NCBI GenBank assembly: GCA_001972305.1 | Contig: BDDD01000057.1 | Location: 1-64,000 of the forward strand | Length of the DNA stretch: 64,000 nucleotides | Reading direction: 5' to 3' | Source: Cephalotus follicularis | Taxonomy: Eukaryota > Streptophyta > Magnoliopsida > Oxalidales > Cephalotaceae | Part shown: in pieces, positions 1 through 11,589 of the stretch | Numbering within the stretch: position 1 is the stretch's first letter | Layout of the letters: the number at the start of each line of letters is the position of its first letter | Notes under the pieces: model-generated | What the model saw: only the letters and a program-made list of their open reading frames with translations | The model's database searches: none | Told to the model about the DNA's origin: nothing | Position numbers and translations under genes: made by a program

Positions 1-316
1 CTTAGGGGACAGTCATCTATTCCGAATTTCATGCTCAATCAGTTACCCAAACACCACTATAAATACAAGTTCAACAGACTGAACAAAGGTCAGCAATTTT
101 TACATTCAAGAGAGATAATATTCCATCTGCACTTGACTAACTTGAGCGTCGGAGTGTCCCCGGGAGAACAACCTCCTGGGCCTTCACCATTATTCCTACT
201 TGTGCAGGTGTCCCAGATCAGCTTCTTCCTTAAAGGCATCAGTGACAAGCGTTTCTCTTAACAAATCAAAGTCCTCCACGTAGGATACTGTTGAGAGAAG
301 GATTTCTGCATCAACA
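1..316 (+). repeat. 3' part of a Tat-lineage Ty3/gypsy LTR, cut by the window edge
   Basis: The segment ends in CATCAACA, as do the LTRs ending at 39215 and (reversed) 53605. It shares with them a 'CCCCGGGAG...CCTCCTGG' stretch (about 157-182) and a CACTATAAATAC-type TATA region at about 52-65, which would make 100-316 the R/U5 part. No primer-binding site follows position 316, so this is a 3' LTR or a solo LTR. Its left part lies outside the window. Short frames inside it are not coding. Confidence 0.7.
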
Positions 317-1380
317 AAACAGATCAATTATTGTCTTGTTTTTCGGATTTGAAAAAGTGTTTTATTGGTCTAGACCTCATTTTGTTTAAATTAAGAATTC
401 ATTGTCTACGCTTGTGCGTATGTCTGTGAGATTATAGTATGTATCTGATTCGGATTTGACTTGAAGTAGTTGAATTGTAACTTTACTGCATAGTAAGTTG
501 AATTTTTGTATAACTGTTTGGATGTATATTTGGTTCTTCGATTTGTACAGTAGCCATGACTCACATTAACAATCCGAAGAGCGCTAATCCATAGAAAATG
601 GATCACAACATTATAATTGAGTCATAAACATGTATAGTGCGGATCACTGTTTTATTAGTTTTAGTTTATTGAAATCAACGGTTAATAAAAACATAATATT
701 TTATAATATTTTCAACAGTTTCCTGTCATTAACCCAAATAACTTTTACTCTAGCAAAATACAAAAATCGTTTCACAAATATTCAGAAACCTACATGACCA
801 ATTGGGCTCAGAAATGACATAATTGAGTTCAAGTGTTGGCCCGTTAGTACAATTTAAAAAAACGCACCCAATCTATAAAAAAATAGAAAATCTCAAAATT
901 TCTATGCCAACTTGCACAATATCTGGTAAAAATCCCACCTCACATCTCAACAGAAAATCTCAAAATTTATACGCTAACTTGCACACTAACATTCGGTAAA
1001 AATCCCTCATTATATGGGTGTGCAAAATTATCCGAAACCTGAAAATCTGAACTGAACTGATCCACACCGATGTTTTTTTTCGGTTTGGGTAATTTGGGTT
1101 GAAAATTTTGGATAAAACATAAATTGTGATAGGGTTACAGTTTGTGTATTTTTACATATTTATAAAACCTATGTTTCTGCCCAGCACTCCAGAAAGCCTA
1201 ATCAATAGGCCCTACACGTTACACAATATTACAAATTTTTAATGGGCCATTACTTAATGATGCTACCTATTTATGCAAACTAACTCTCAACTCTCAAGTC
1301 CACTATGTTACTACCCATTAGCCCTTATCCATCTATATCTATTCCCAATCCCAACTGAAACCTATCCCTAACCAAACATC
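317..1380. other. Intergenic spacer, no gene seen
   Basis: AT-rich sequence with short imperfect repeats, for example two copies of a 'CTCAAAATTT...TGCCAACTTGCACA' phrase around 890-1000. I see no coding exon, RNA gene or recognisable transposon. The last 200 bases probably include the upstream region of SF3A1. Confidence 0.5.
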
Positions 1381-2507
1381 TCCTCTACGCTCTCTCATTC
1401 TCAACGCCAACGGTGTGACACAGATACCTCTCCTCTCCTTTCCTCTCACTCTCAACGGCGCAACAGAGACATCAGACATCTCCTCGACACTCCACAGTCC
1501 AGCTCTCCTCTCTCACTCTCTCACTCCAGCTATGAAACGGCGGCCCTATTAATCGACGGCGCTATTAACTGATCTCCTCCCTCTCCTCCTCAAACCCACC
1601 ATTAGCCTTTCTCAAATCAAACAATCCAAAAACGCAGAGGTGTGTGATCTGTCCAAATCGACGAATCGTTCACCCGAGCGATCAAAAAACGCCACAACCC
1701 AGAGGTGCGTGATCTGATCTTAGTCTATTGTTACCATTCAGTTTGTGGAAATTTGAAAACTTAAATGGTTGTTATAGGTATATTTAGTGTTTTAAGTCGT
1801 TTTTTTATGAGGCTGGCATATGTTTTTTTGGTTTTTTAAAATGGGTTTTTTTTTTCTCTTAGAACTATCCGTTCAATTGCTTAAATTTTATGTTAAATTA
1901 CTGGCTAATATCATATTAAGTTCGGTTAATTTAAGCAATCTAAAATATAAATTAAATTGTTTCAATTGCTTAAATTTCATTTTAGAGATGATATCATCAG
2001 AATTGTGCTTCCTCTCTTTAGCAAATATCATTTACTTTTTTGCTACTGATTAGCATTATAAATTGATAATGCTTCTTCTTCATCAATCTTTACAAATGCA
2101 TCATTATGGTAGGTTTTTATTCAAATGGAGACTTTTAAATTAGTGGTAGAGACGAATGGTTGTTATTGCTAAAAGAGTAAAGCGAGAGGAGCATAAATAA
2201 GCACCGCTAAGTCCTCTCTTTTCTTTTTATGTTTTTTGTTGCCTTAATTTTTTCTTGATTGTGATTTCTGAAATGCATTGTGATTATTTAATGCCGTTTG
2301 TTCAAAATCAGTGAGTAGGTAATAATCGATGGATTCGATGCCGGTTGCAAGATATTGTTTTCTGCTTTACGATTTTATTTTCCTGAACTAAATTTATTCT
2401 GACATGAATTTTGTTTTCCTCCAGGTACTGAATTTGTTTATACGATTACTTTATTCGTATGGTCAGTGTTGATGCTGTCAGTTCTTATATAGTTGCTTGT
2501 TTGAGAA
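1381..2507 (+). promoter_or_regulatory. SF3A1: Probable SF3A1 5' leader with a leader intron and a short uORF
   Basis: A pyrimidine-rich tract (1381-1620) typical of plant 5' UTRs precedes two similar splice-donor contexts, AGAGGTGTGTGATC at about 1637 and AGAGGTGCGTGATC at 1701. The stretch up to 2424 (TTTTCCTCCAG) is T-rich like a plant intron, so a leader intron of about 1705-2424 is plausible. The would-be first exon holds a six-codon uORF at 1532-1552 (ATG AAA CGG CGG CCC TAT TAA). All boundaries here are inferred; no transcript evidence is available. Confidence 0.4.
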
Positions 2508-5087
2508 ATGTTGGGCACCGCACCTATTTTGTCTCTCCCGGCTCCTCCTTCGGATGGAAATCTTGGCCCTCTTCCCTTATCTCAGGTGACGGAAGAGCAG
2601 AGGCAAGAGATACCTGAAAATGAGGAGAACAAATCTAATTTGACTCCTGCATCAGTCGCAACCCACACAAGAACAATCGGAATCATACATCCACCCCCAG
2701 ATTTCAGAAATATTGTTGACAAAACTGCTCAGTTTGTCGCTAAGAATGGATCAGAGTTTGAGAAGAGGATCATTGCCAGTAATGCTAATAATCCCAAGTT
2801 CAACTTTTTGAGTACCTCAGATCCCTATCATGCTTATTACCAACATCGTTTGTTTGAGTTCCGTGCTCAAAATCAATCTTCTGGCCAGCAGCCTCCCCTG
2901 GAGCCTGCAGATTCTTCTACGCCTGAGTCAGCACCATCTGTTTCAGCTGCTGATAGCAATGAAGCAGCTTTGGCAGCAGCAGCTGCAAAGACTGACCCTA
3001 CAGCCCAGTTTAGACCACCTGTACGCCAGCCTCTTGAACCACCAGAAGCTGAGCAGTATACTGTTCGGATTCCTGAGGGGATCACAGGGGAAGAACTCGA
3101 TATTATAAAGCTTACGGCCCAGTTTGTGGCCCGAAATGGGAAACCTTTTTTGACTGGACTGACAAGTAGGGAGATGAACAACCCCCAATTCCACTTTTTG
3201 AAGCCAACCCACAGTATGTTCATGTTTTTCACGACACTTGCTGATGCTTATTCGAAAGTGTTGATGCCTCCGAGGGGGTTGACAGAGAAACTGAGGAACA
3301 GTATTGCAGACATGACAACTGTTCTGGAACGTTGCTTGCATCGCCTGGAGTGGGAAAAATCACAGGAGCAGGCAAGGCAGAAAGCTGAGGATGAGATAGA
3401 GCAAGAGAGGATGCAAATGGCTATGATTGATTGGCATGATTTCGTTGTAGTCGAGTCAATAGACTTTGCAAACGATGAGGATGAGGACTTACCAACACCA
3501 ATGACCCTTGAAGAAGTGATAAGTAGGAGTAAGATATCTGCTATGGAGGAAGATGAAATTGTTGAGCCTGGAAAAGAGATAGAAATGGAAATGGATGAAG
3601 AAGAGGTGCAACTTGTTGAAGAAGGCATGAGAGCAGCTAGGATTGATGAGAAGGATAGTGAAAGGAAAGACACAAAGACAAATGAGGAACCTGAACCACC
3701 AATGAGGATTATGAAGGACTGGAAAAGACCTGAGCAGAGGGTGCTTGCAGAAAAGGACCCCACAAAGTATGCTGTTTCTCCAATCACTGGCGAATTAATT
3801 CCCATTAATGAGATGTCTGAACACATGAGGATTTCCCTGATTGATCCTAAGTACAAGGAGCAAAAAGAAAGGATGTTTGCCAAGATTCGGGAGACAACCC
3901 TTGCTCAGGATGATGAAATCTCTAGAAATATTGTGGGACTTGCACGGACGCGTCCGGATATCTTTGGCACCACTGAGGAAGAAGTTTCTAATGCAGTCAA
4001 GGCAGAGATTGAGAAGAAGAAAGATGAACAACCAAAGCAGGTGATATGGGATGGTCACACTGGAAGTATCGGACGCACTGCAAACCAAGCCATGTCTCAG
4101 AATATTAATGGAGAGGATCAAAACGATGCTGCAAACAACGATGCAAGGAATCTTCCTGGTCCTGCAGCCCCTCCTCCTCTACCTGGTGTGCCGTTAGTTC
4201 GTCCCCTCCCTCCACCTCCAGGACTGTCCTTGAATATGCCTCGTGTGCCTCCACAAACAGTTCAGTATGCAGCCCCAACCGGTGGTGGGCTCCCAGTACC
4301 TCCACCCAGGCCACTGGGAGTCCCAATGATTCCATCAATGCGTCCACCACAACCTTCAATGTCAATGACATCTGGACAGCCACCCATTATGGTGAATCGA
4401 CCACCATCCATGCCTCCATCAATTTCTGTTAATCAACAAAGCATTCCTGTGCCACCACCTCCTGGATCTCAATATACTCCTATGCCAGTTCCCCGTCCTT
4501 TTGTCCCTCTTCCGGTCCCACCACCTGCCATGCATATGATGCAGCAACCACCTTTGCCTCAAGGAATGCCTCCTCCACCGCCTGAAGAAGCTCCTCCACC
4601 ACTTCCTGATGAACCAGGGCCTAAAAGGCAGAAGCTTGATGATTCAATGCTTATTCCAGAGGATCAGTTTATGGCGCAACATCCGGTATGGTTTAATCTT
4701 GCATTTTCTACTTCTTTATGCTGATGTTGAATTTCATACTAGTTAATTCTTTAAAGTTGTATATCTTATGCATGAAAGCATTCTAGTTTAACCAAATTGA
4801 TTGCATATATTTTACAGGGACCTGTTTGGATCACTGTCACTGTTCCAAACTTTGATGAAGGAAATCTTAGAGGACAACATCTGGAAATCACTGTGCAGTC
4901 CTTGTCTGAAACTATTGGCAGTTTGAAGGAGAAAATTTCTGGCGAGATTCAACTCCCTGCAAACAAACAGAAATTAAGTGGGAAGGCTGGTTTTCTTAAG
5001 GATAATATGTCTCTTGCATATTACAATGTTGGAGCAGGAGAAGTACTCACTCTTTCTTTGAGGGAGCGTGGTGGTAGAAAGAGATAA
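2508..5087 (+). CDS. SF3A1: Splicing factor 3A subunit 1 (SF3A1/PRP21-like), two coding exons
   Basis: Encodes the nuclear U2 snRNP subunit that, with SF3A2 and SF3A3, helps U2 bind the branch point before the first step of splicing. Exon 1 is 2508-4685; donor GTATGG at 4686; exon 2 is 4818-5087 after TTTTACAG. The join reads MAQHP-GPVW and keeps the frame, giving about 815 residues, close to the roughly 785 of the Arabidopsis protein. SURP domains lie at about residues 68-118 and 199-250 (TAQFVAKNG and TAQFVARNG signatures). An acidic and charged PRP21-like region follows (about 255-520), then a Pro-rich stretch (about 540-715, many PPPP runs), then a ubiquitin-like domain in exon 2 ending in LRERGGRKR. 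I chose the ATG at 2508 because the frame opens there and the N terminus resembles plant homologues. The frame is intact, without stops. Confidence 0.96.
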
Positions 5088-6300
5088 ATGGGTTACTTAA
5101 CGGGCTATTTGAGGTTTTTGCTGGAATTTTCTTGTTATGAGATCATCTTTTTTCCCATTTACTCTTTTATTCTTCCTTGTTTTATGTTGGATGTTAAATT
5201 GGTCTTGTATTCTTAGGATATTTATCTGAAACTTATTGATGTTGTCTTTGAACTGATACATATTACAGATTGCACATCTTGGCGAGTCCTTAATATGGCA
5301 ATGGGAAGTAGACGAGTTCCTTTTGCTTCGTCGATATTAAGTGATCTATTTACGTTACTAATTGTTGCCTCCTTTCACATTTGCAGTTAATTCCGTGGGA
5401 ATATGTGACCCGGATGTTTGTTCATTATCCCTAGCAATATTCTCAGTGATGAGAAAAACATATTTATATTATATGGAACATCTTTATAGTATCGTTATTT
5501 TAATTTGCTCGTCTTGGTAAATGTTGTGATCTAAATGGTGTTTTGCTAGAATTCAGGTTATATTTTGTAGGGATCATGCTTATATTTGTACAGTTGGATG
5601 GTTAGAAAGGTTATAATTAGCTTGTCCCAAACACTCAGGCGCCCTTCTCTGGTGCGTGCGTCGTGTATGTCAGAATGGTCTGTTCATTTGTTTATTTTTG
5701 TGCATTCTGCTTCAGAGTAGCATGTGGAGTAGATTGTGATATCTGATGCTGTTCTTTTCTCACTACAGAATAACTACTCAGTTTGAACCCATTGGATGTT
5801 CTGTGCCATATAGAATTGTGGGTTTTAAACAGTTGAAGCAGGTAGGGTTGTTTGGTATATACTCGATCAGTATTTCCTCTCCTTGTTTGCTGTCCTCTGG
5901 GCTGGCAGTCCTTTAAACCTGCCTCTCTCTTGTTTTTGCAGCTTTGATGGGATTCCCTGCTGTTGCAAAATGGAGCGAGCTGACCTGTGGTTATGATGTC
6001 TCCATAGAATTCATGATTTCTCCTTAGCACTTCTGTAGACTAGTTTCCATTTTAATAAATATTATCATGTCTTGTTAGAATATTGTGGTCACAGTGAGAT
6101 ATGGTGTCTGCATCTCATCTAATGCAGTCTCGATGCTAGCAGATATATGTGCAGTTTTATTATTTTCCTTTTATATTAATCCTTTATAATTGAAGTGATT
6201 TTGATTTTCTTCTAGCTTGCTTCATTTTATGAGAATATGAAAAGCAATGCTGCTAAAGTGAAATGCTAGCTAATATTAATTGGTTTTAGAAATTTTTATT
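5088..6300 (+). other. SF3A1 3' UTR and downstream flank
   Basis: No open frame with coding character follows the TAA. The sequence is T-rich, as plant 3' UTRs are. An AATAAA lies at about 6054-6059, and a 'TTTTTGCAG' acceptor-like site near 5941 suggests that a spliced 3' UTR is possible. I cannot place the transcript end. Confidence 0.35.
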
Positions 6301-7391
6301 GGGGTTAACGAGGGCTTAGTTGTAAATTCATTAACATTTGAAAGGAAAGAAAATATATCAGTTTTGAACCGAATGTTGTATTATAAATTTAAATAAATAT
6401 ATATTTTATAGTAAATATTATATAAAATTTATAATATTAATATATTAATAATATGATTTTTATAAAATAATATTTTTTTATTATTTATATAAAACATTAA
6501 GGACATACTTGAAAAATAGATAGTTTTTATAATGGGTTTTTTTCTCATGAGTTTTAGGTGTAATGGCGTCACTTTACACAAGTAATTTAATTTTTGATAA
6601 CTAAGTTGTGAAACTCGTAATTTATACGGTAAATCGTAACGAAACAATGTAAATATATAATAAAAGTTATAATTTAAAAATAAATTTTAACGAAAATTTG
6701 TAATCTATATAAACGTATTGTAAAAGTCAATTATTACGATGGTGTAACCATTAATATAAAATTTAAACTAAAATCATTAAGTTTATAATAAATAAATAAA
6801 AACGTAAAATTTTTGATAAAGTGTAATAGATATCGTAAACTACAACAAATATAGTAAATTATAATAATAAAAATAATATTATAAGTATTTCTATAATTTG
6901 ACAAGTAAAATTTTTAAAAAAGTCTTGTAAAAGCAATAGTAATATCATAAATGTCAAACAAAATCGTGAATAACAATAAAACTTGTAAATCGTGATTAAT
7001 ATTGTTTATTTTTAACCATACTAGTAAATAATAAGGAATTTAATAAAAGTAATAAAATAAGTAAAAGATAGCTATTTTAGTAAAATGTAATAAATATTGT
7101 AAGTTTATTAAATTTAAATATAAATTTTAATGATATTAAGAGATATTGTAGAATTGTTAACACTAATAGTAATGATAAGATATTAAATAAATAATAATAA
7201 CCAAACACGTAACAAATAACAAATATTTTGGTAAACAATAACAAAAGATGCAGAGTTTTTAAAGTGAAAAGTAATTGATAACGAATTTGTAAAATAATAA
7301 CAATTATTATAGGATTATTAACTCTTATGGTATATTGTAATAATTATGTAGTAAAATAATAAATATAAACGTTGCTATTTCAATATAAAAT
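6300..7391. other. Very AT-rich spacer
   Basis: About 1.1 kb of low-complexity A/T sequence with many 'GTAATAAATATCGTAA'-like phrases in loose repetition. No coding, RNA or transposon signature can be supported. It leads directly into the tandem array at 7392. Confidence 0.5.
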
Positions 7392-8055
7392 TATGAGTGT
7401 TTGTCAATTGGAATTGACACATGCTTTCAATTTACGAAATTGACCTTGTAGGTCAAGACTGTTTGTCGATTTGACATGACACGTGCCCCAATTTACGAAA
7501 TTGGCCTCGTAGATCATGACTGTATCGATTAGACATGGCATGTGTCCTCAATTTATGAAATTAGCCTCACAGGTCATGAGTGTTCATCAATTGGATAAGA
7601 CATGTGTCCTTAATTTATGAATTGGCTTATAGGTCATGAGTGTTTGACAATTGGACATGACACATGTCATCGATTTACGAATTGACCTTGTAGATCATAG
7701 TGTTTGTCAATTGGACATGACATATGTCCTTAATTTACGAAATTTACCTCGTAGGTCATGAGTGTTTGTCAATTGGACATTACACGTGTCCTTTATTTAT
7801 GAATTTGGCTATGTAAGTCTTGAGTGTTTATCAATTGGACATGATAAATGTCATCAATTTATGAAATTGACCTCGTAGATCATGAGTTTTTGACAATTAG
7901 ATATGACACATGTCCTTAATTTACAAAATTGGCTTTCTAGATTATGAGTATTTGTCAATTGAACGTGACACGTATCCTCAATTTACGAAATTGATCTCGT
8001 AGATTTATGAGTGTTTGTCAATTGGGCATGATACGTGTCATCAATTTACGAAATT
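7392..8055. repeat. Tandem array, ~62-bp unit, about 10-11 copies (left part)
   Basis: Unit consensus in pieces: GTTTGTCAATTGGACATGAC, then ACATGTCCTCAATTTACGAA, then ATTGGCCTCGTAGGTCATGA. Copies differ by point changes and 1-3 base indels. The array continues at 11050 after a solo LTR, so it is one array split by an insertion. It could be a small satellite or a diverged tandem region of an older transposon. Confidence 0.85.
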
Positions 8056-8239
8056 TGTAATACCCCGAAATTTTATATACAATCGTTGAAATAAATAATT
8101 ATTGTATAAATAATTATTGGAATATATGGCATTGTGTATTGATAAAGGCCCAAACATGAATTCATAATGGCCCAAGTGTTCTCTGCCTCACACATTAACG
8201 CAAACTTGCAGCCTGTTAATGCCAAAAAGGGATGAGTAA

Positions 8240-9170
8240 GACGTCGACGTCCTGGGTCAAGACGTCGACGCCTTAAGGGTTGCAAGGCGTTGTAGCGCAG
8301 TGATGGTGTTAACGCATACAACCTGTAGCGCAACGATAGCGTTGACGCCTAAGCATTGTGAGCAGACGACGCTTTTAATATATATGGTGCACGCGTGAAA
8401 GAACGAAGGCAGAAACAGAGAAGAAAGAAAAAAGAAGAAAGAAGAAAGAAAGAGAAAGAGAAGAAGAGAGAAGCATCGGGAGAAAGAGAGCTTGACGCAC
8501 TCTCTGTCCTCACTCCATTTTCTCTTCCCTTGAGCTCGACGAAGCCAGTGGCAGCGAACGGTTGAAGCAGGAAGAGAAACCAGTGGCGGCAAGGAGAAGT
8601 CAACTGCACCAAGCCATTCCAATCCAATTCTGCTGCTGAAATTCCAGGTACAAAATACAATTCCATGTGCTTTGCGTTTCAATTTGAGATGGATGCTGAG
8701 TGTGGAGTGTGAAAAACGGTGGATTGAAGTGAGTGGAGGTGGTTCGGCACGATTTCTCCCCTGTTGTCGACCCTTCTGCTTGGTCAACGCATCGACGCAT
8801 TGTTGATAGCGTCGATGCCTATGAGTGAGGATTTGACGCCTAGAAGGAACCAGTTAACGCGATGTTCATTCCTTCCATTTCTGGGCACTAGGCAGTGCTA
8901 CACGTCGACGCCCTACACTGGTATGCAACCAACACGTTGACGCCTAAACCAGCACCATGGAGCAAAGTGTTAACGTCATCCTGGAACCTGTTAGCGCTAA
9001 AGAGAAGGGTCAACGTGTCGACGCACACCCTGACTGTATGCTCAGTGCGTCGACGCCTAAACATGGTATCTGGTTAAGCTTAGCGCGAACACGTTAACGC
9101 CTAGAATGGAAGAGTTGACGCCTACAGTGATGACGTCGATGCCTAGAGGATGGTGTCGACGCCCAAATGG
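8240..9170 (+). repeat. Cluster of GTCGACGCC-type motifs inside the solo LTR
   Basis: The stretch holds more than a dozen spaced copies of a motif that varies as GTCGACGCC, GTTGACGCC, GTTAACGC and GTCGATGCC, often followed by TA or TAGA. One copy (8242-8253) is a perfect 12-bp palindrome, GACGTCGACGTC. Spacing is irregular, so this is an array of sites, not a classical tandem repeat. C-to-T decay at CpG explains part of the variation. Confidence 0.7.
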
Positions 9171-9417
9171 CCTGTTTCTTATGAACTTCCGATTTTTGCT
9201 TGGGTTTCTATCCTTAAAGGATTCCTGGTCAGGCTAACACCTAAGGTTACCGAGTAGGCCGTTTCTAAGGCCGCCAAGTAGTATAGGCTTGCTAGGTAGG
9301 CAGACCTCCCGAATTCCTACAGGACACATCAAATGATGTGACAGTGAGCGCTATAAAGTGTATGATGGATTGTGTCTATATAGGTCACCGACTGAGATGA
9401 CCATGATAGATCTGTAT

Positions 9418-9785
9418 AACACTAAGGGGGATGGGTCATGAACCCTGACTACCCAGTGTACTATAGGGATTAACACTGAGGGGATGGGTCGTGAACCCTG
9501 ACTACCCGGTGTACTATAGGGGTTAACACTGAGGGGATGGGTCGTGAACCCTGACTACCTGGTGTATTATAGGGATTAACACTGAGGGGATGGGCCGTGA
9601 ACCCTGACTACTCGGTGTACTATAGGGATTAACACTGAGGAGATGGGTCATGAACCCTAACTACCCGGTAAACTATAGGGAAACTAACACTGAGGGGATG
9701 GGTCTTAAACCCTGACTGGCCGGTGTATTCTAAAGAGTCTAGCGCTGAGGGGAAGGGTCAATGAACCCTGACTACCGGACGTATA
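9418..9785 (+). repeat. Minisatellite, ~53-bp unit, about 7 copies
   Basis: The repeated phrase is AACACTGAGGGGATGGGTCG followed by TGAACCCTGACTACCCGGTG and TACTATAGGG. Copies are near-identical, and the last two are more diverged. It lies within the gypsy LTR, downstream of the motif cluster. Confidence 0.85.
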
Positions 9786-10140
9786 TGGTATGGCATAGAT
9801 ACTGATATGGATCATACAGTTAGGGTATTGTTATGGTATGGCATAGATACAGATATGGATCGTACGGTTAGGGTATGGTTATGGTATCGTACGGTTAGTG
9901 TATGGTTATGGTATGGCATAGATACGGATATGGATCATACGGTTAGGGTATGGTTATGGTATCGCATAGATACATATATGGATCGTACGGTTAGGATATG
10001 GTTATGGTATGGCATAGATACGTTTATGGACCGTACGAACATGGAACGTACGGTTATGGATCATACGAATATGGATCGTATGGTTATGTTGTGGTTATGA
10101 TATGACCATGGTATGGTTATGGTACGGTGATGGTACGTAT
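9786..10140 (+). repeat. Second minisatellite, ~45-60-bp unit
   Basis: Built from ATGGTATGGCATAGATAC and ATGGATCGTACGGTTAGGGT in alternating order, decaying toward the right into shorter TATGGTTATGG units. The single open frame across it (9807-10100) is a by-product of the repeat. Confidence 0.75.
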
Positions 10141-11049
10141 CCCTAGATGGTTGTTATTGATCCCATTCTTATACACCGGTATGGGACGGTTGTATACGAA
10201 TGATAGATCACCAGTGTATGTGAATTTAGGGGAAGTGGTTGTAATGGGTTAGAACCTTCAGGGTCTGGCGGTTGGCCTGTTAAAGAGTAAGGATTAATTA
10301 GATCCCATTCATATACACCAGTATGGGACGGTCGTATACGAATGGTAGATCGCATGTTCTATTGATCTCCAGGGTATGATGAATACCCTTTATATTATGA
10401 GCTACATTGCTATGAATTGACATTTATGCATCTCTTGTCATGCATATATATATATATCCATTGCATTCCATTGCATATGTATATTGTACACAGCTATAAG
10501 CTGCCGATCCATTTCATTGTAATGAAATGGATCAGGTTCAGGTCCAGGTGACGCGCAACAGTGATCAGTCGGGCTAAATCGTAGAGTAAGGATTTACATC
10601 TCCTCCGACCTACCTTGTATAAATGTGGTTTTGTAAATGTACAAATGTTATATAAGAGACATGTGTTATTTCAGCTATCGACCTGCTGACATGTGGTAAC
10701 GCTTACGATATATGTGTATTGATGTAAAGGATATGGATGGGTCATCCTATTGTGATTATTTCTGGATTTTCTTCCTACGGGAGTGTGGATTGTTGAGGGC
10801 TGAGCCCATATATAAATTGTGTTTTCTCTACAGGGGGTATAGATCCGATAAACAGATACTACAGACACGATTTTTGGGAGATTATAAGAGTTAAAATTTA
10901 TATGAATTGCTTATTTCGCTGATGTTATATGATTGTTTAAAGTTGTAAAATTATAGCACTTTTGAATATGGATATGGATTGATTGAATGAATGGAATATC
11001 ACATGTCGAGTCGTGGGGGTTTCCTCACGGTTTGGGACGCGAAAAAATT

Positions 11050-11215
11050 AGTTTTGTAAGTCATGAGTGTTTGTCAATTGGACATGACATGTGTCCTCAA
11101 TTTATGAAAATTGTCTCTTACGTGCCTAATGTCTGTCAATTGAACATAACACATGTCAGCTTAGTGTTTGTCAATTGGACATGACAAGTTTCCTCAATTT
11201 ATGAAAATAGAAGAA
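11050..11215. repeat. Right part of the ~62-bp tandem array
   Basis: About two and a half more units (GTGTTTGTCAATTGGACATG...) matching those at 7392-8055. It resumes at the exact point where the left part stops once the solo LTR and one AAATT copy are removed. Confidence 0.8.
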
Positions 11216-11589
11216 AGGATTTTGTGGGATTGGCGGAGCTCGAGGACGATGTGGAGGGAGCTGAGGAGAGAATAAGAAAGGATTTTGGCAGAGCTCAAGG
11301 CATTCTTCTTCTATTTTTGTGATGCTTTTAATCTCAACGGCAGGTGTTTTGCCATTAAAATCTAATGGTCCACATCGTCTTGGCATTTTTTACACATTGA
11401 CGCAGAATGCGTCTAATATCACTTCCCTGTATATGTATGAACATATAAATGCAGAGGGTTGATAAGGAAAGCAATTAACGGCGCTGTTTAAAAAGCGCCA
11501 AAATGTTTTCAGCCGTTGGATTTTAATAAGAAAGGATAGACATCCCACAATGCTCTCTCTCAAAAGCTACAGAAGTTTAGACCAAGTGG
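11216..11589. other. Unassigned spacer with a short GC-ended inverted repeat
   Basis: Contains two copies of a GAAAGGATTTTG phrase, and a 20-bp near-palindrome at 11480-11499 (GGCGCT...AGCGCC around an A/T centre). Such ends occur in some plant DNA transposons, but no paired end or target duplication was found, so no element is called. Confidence 0.35.

Larger units (their letters stand above)
8056..11044 (+). mobile_element. Solo LTR of a long-LTR Ty3/gypsy element
   Basis: Begins TGTAATACCCCGAAATTT, a start typical of plant gypsy LTRs, and ends near GGTTTGGGACGCGAA. It is flanked by the 5-bp target duplication AAATT at 8051-8055 and 11045-11049, and it splits an otherwise continuous tandem array. 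No gag or pol lies between the ends, so recombination between two LTRs most likely removed the interior. The 3' half (9230-10900) is related to 27960-28987 plus 31634-32000. Inside are GTCGACGCC-type motifs (8240-9170) and two minisatellites. The terminal CA is degraded. Confidence 0.8.

Noticed and set aside
2873-4383. Several long minus-strand and alternate plus-strand frames over SF3A1
   Set aside because: They lie opposite or out of phase with a full-length, intact SF3A1 exon whose codon pattern and domains are clear. Their translations are low-complexity mirror images of its Pro/Glu-rich parts.
7392-8055. CRISPR-like array
   Set aside because: The repeats are contiguous ~62-bp units with drift and no unique spacers, in a plant genome context.
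8257-8787. Minus-strand frames of 105-176 codons in the solo LTR
   Set aside because: They fall in A/G-rich LTR sequence and read as Phe/Leu/Ser runs from a (GAA)n-like tract.
9807-10100. 97-codon frame rich in repeated MDRTVRVWLWY-like peptides
   Set aside because: It is the translation of a minisatellite whose unit happens to lack stops. No start context or homologous protein.
11480-11499. Palindromic GGCGCT...AGCGCC as a transposon end
   Set aside because: A single near-palindrome without a second end or target duplication. It could be chance or a remnant.
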